This document shows, in pieces, positions 61,462 to 64,000 of a DNA stretch of 64,000 nucleotides. Source of the DNA: Agapanthus africanus. Taxonomy: Eukaryota > Streptophyta > Magnoliopsida > Asparagales > Amaryllidaceae. The stretch lies in the NCBI GenBank assembly GCA_030015575.1, contig CM057340.1:754051632-754115631 (forward strand), given 5' to 3'. Every line of letters starts with the position of its first letter. Position 1 is the first letter of the stretch. The notes below the pieces were generated by a model. That model was not told the origin of the DNA. It searched no databases and saw only the letters and a program-made list of their open reading frames with translations. The translations under genes were made by a program, and so were the position numbers.

Positions 61462-64000
61462 GTCATATCTCAACAAATCCTTCTTTCATTGTCATCAATC
61501 GCTTCATATATCTGTATGTTATTATCTTTTCTTGTTAATGCTATCAAATCTTAGGTCGGCGGAGGAATCAAGTTAGGTTTTTAACCTTTTGGGGCCAATC
61601 ATTTGAAGCGGAGAGCATGATCTGAAGTTGTATTTGAGATATTGGAATGCCCATAAAGTTGAAGGATGTAGTTATTGTAGGATGGGGAAACGATGTAGTG
61701 TGTTTTAGGAAGAATGATAGGAAAAGCAGGCGTGTACCTACTTGAGAATATTGCATTGATAGGTAAAAGTGAAGGAAATGTGGCATGGATATGAATGCTA
61801 GGATTTCTAAATTTGATACCTTAATATTAGAATTATGGAAAAGAATGGTTCTAGTAAGTTTTAGTGAGCGGAAGATTATTATTTGAAGGATTGATGGTTT
61901 ATAGCAATGGAGTAGCAAAGGAAAATAGAAGTTTATTTGAGCGCTCTCTCCAAATTAGTACGAAGTGGTTCTAGTTTTAATGACTTCTTTGTCACATTCA
62001 TTTGGCCTCCCCCTTTTGGACCTTGGGGTATTTATAGCTAGAATCTATCTTGAGATTCCTACAATAAAACTTCTACATATGTATTATGCCAGTAAGTGTT
62101 TTAAAAGTGGGAGAAAAAGCTGAGCGGCCAAGGCCCTGGCCGCTTAGGCGCCCCACTCACAAATCAACAACCTTGTTTCTTTTTCCAATTGTGAGATTTC
62201 TTGTAAATTTTTTATTAATACTAATTCTCATGGTTTTCTATACTAATTTTTGTTTTTTTTTCACTATTCTATGAAGCACAGATTCATGAAATTTCCATCG
62301 GAGCAGATTCCTCAAATTCATGAAATTCAGTTTTTGTAATACATAAACAAGTATTTCAGATACCTCATGATTCGATCCGATTCATGTATTGGATCAATGG
62401 GTCGGGCTTGAATATTTAAATTGGTTTTTATATACGGTTTGGGCTGGGTTTTGATGTTTAAATATAATCTATTAACACACATCCTTTATCAATATACTTA
62501 GACTCGTGATTCCAACAAAAACACTGTCAAGAAAAATTAGGGCTTTCCTTACTCCTCCTTACAAGAACCACAACATCCTCTCCCCAGGATGACTCTAGCA
62601 GCCACCTCTCACAAATTCCACTCGACGAGATTAGGGCTTCGCCCTACAAAAATTAGGATTTCCTATTAAGGCATTTTCTCGGTCTTTCTCTCTTTCTCTC
62701 ATCTAATATATGGGTATTACTAGCTTAAAATTATTTAGTATGTGTTATTTTTGTTATTTATATGTTTATATGTATATATTAATATAAATTTATATTTTAA
62801 TTAATTCAAAGGCTCGATTTAAAAATGTATTATATATCCTATGTTTTTGGAAAATTACAAACCCTTGAATTTGAATCGTATCTAGTATCCGTATCCGTAT
62901 GCGTGCTACATAGGCTCTATGTAGAAGATGAAGAATCAAAATTACTACTATAACGCTCATATTCATCTAGGTACAATTCTTAAGTAACAACAAAAGTATA
63001 TTTATATGAATATTAAAATGTTAGTAGCATGCCGCTTGATCGCAAAAAAAAAAAAAGAGTGCTCTACTGCTTTAGACCGCTTAAGCAGTTGCTTAACCAT
63101 CGAGGGGGCTGGTTTTTAAAACATCGATGCCAATCCTCACGTGTTGAATTTATGCAAAAGTAAGTATCTATAATACATATACCCATGTTTAATTATTTTA
63201 ATTAGGTCTAGTCTTGTATCTAAAACCTAGTTAGCAGGTCCTTTATTTATTTTCTTTAGTGGATAAGATTTTTCATGGAAAATCAATTGATTTTCCCTTG
63301 AAACATTTGAAATTGCAAGTAGGTTACATAGGCCACATATTCAAGAACCTGTCTTCTTTTAGACTTGTTTATTTTGATATACCTTGAAGTCTTGGACAAA
63401 TAAGTTCCAAGAAATCCCTTTTTTTTAATATCGGCCGCAACAATGATGTATTGGCCATATCTCATTTCTAAACCCGAAAAGCTTCAATGTGAAGAAGTTT
63501 ATAGTGCGTATCATTTTGAAATGGTATCAACCAATATTTTGGATATTGACTGATATATCGGATTTAAATATCGACCGCCATTCTGGATATCAAGTCACTG
63601 TTTTAATTAGTTTTGGTCGGGTTTCATTAGTAATAACTTTGTAATAGTAAATGTTAGCCAAAAATCCCAAATCCATTTGCCTATTTTATATTCCAAAACC
63701 CTCTATGATAAATATATCCCTACAAACGTTATATATATCTACTCTATCTATTGCGGGACAAGAGCCCCTTCCTCCCTTCTTCGATTCATGTCCTTCATAG
63801 AAAATTCTTTAATCAATGCTAGGAAAAGACCCATTTACTATAATATTTAACGGATTTTTCCTTGGTTTGGACCAAATAAGTAATGTCACTTGGTTATTAT
63901 CAACATGACTGCATTCTTTTTCCGTCCATGAGGATCCTGCTAGAGGGCCTTCGACTTCTAATAGTCCATGAACTAGATCAGAATCATTCTCAACGTATCC
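61462..64000. other. Probable first intron or intergenic DNA
   Basis: AT-rich, no exon recognised on either strand. Segments at 62,113-62,150 (GGCCAAGGCCCTGGCCGCTT) and 63,070-63,120 (GACCGCTTAAGCAGTTGC, then TTTTTAAAACATCG) look like the two ends of a worn repeat about 1 kb long. An A-run lies at 63,043-63,055. Confidence 0.45.

Overview
The window is nuclear DNA of a flowering plant: plant-type LTR retrotransposons nested in each other, a few hundred bases of LINE, and at the right edge what looks like the first exon of a host gene. Spliced genes, Tat-lineage Ty3/gypsy elements with a second RNase H, and a plant mobile domain protein all point to an angiosperm. I cannot name the species.

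The left 58 kb is a nest of four LTR elements. The order is fixed by target-site duplications (TSDs). Element C (+) is a gypsy element whose integrase is cut at 45,838 by element E (-). E's 5' LTR is 42,293-45,837 and its other end lies off the left edge. E's tandem array is cut by element A (+, 1,901-33,923, TSD CCAAG on both sides). A's 5' LTR is cut by element B (+, 2,785-26,620, TSD GCGCG on both sides). Four solo LTRs sit in the older elements: an A-type (37,511-39,027, TSD GGGCA) and a B-type (39,732-42,128) in E, and a copia-like one (49,081-51,304) and a 3.1-kb one (54,450-57,528, TSD TCAGC) in C.

B is the only copy with a full coding set: gag, protease, reverse transcriptase, RNase H, second RNase H and integrase, now broken by two frameshifts and one stop. 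A and E are gag-only relatives. A keeps an open gag; E's gag is decayed. A, B and E share the same primer binding site and the same kinds of noncoding module, so B-type elements may have supplied enzymes to A and E (inference).

Downstream of the sense genes, B carries a spliced gene on the opposite strand (22,999 to 18,080, eight coding exons, seven phase-1 introns) encoding a plant mobile domain protein with a coiled-coil tail. It has its own TATA box and poly(A) signal. C carries two further antisense units with the same kind of promoter.

The most unusual signal is RNA-like structure in the noncoding DNA. A six-hairpin cassette occurs seven times in A, B and E with compensatory arm changes and an excess of G-U over A-C exchanges on the element sense strand. 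The LTRs are also paved with short perfect hairpins, and an 17-nt motif, GTATACAATCCACGGGC, recurs ten times.

From about 58.2 kb rightwards lie a LINE RNase H remnant, AT-rich intergenic DNA with a (TC)n tract, and the putative first exon (61,336-61,461) of a phosphoglycerate-mutase-family gene that continues past the window or is truncated.
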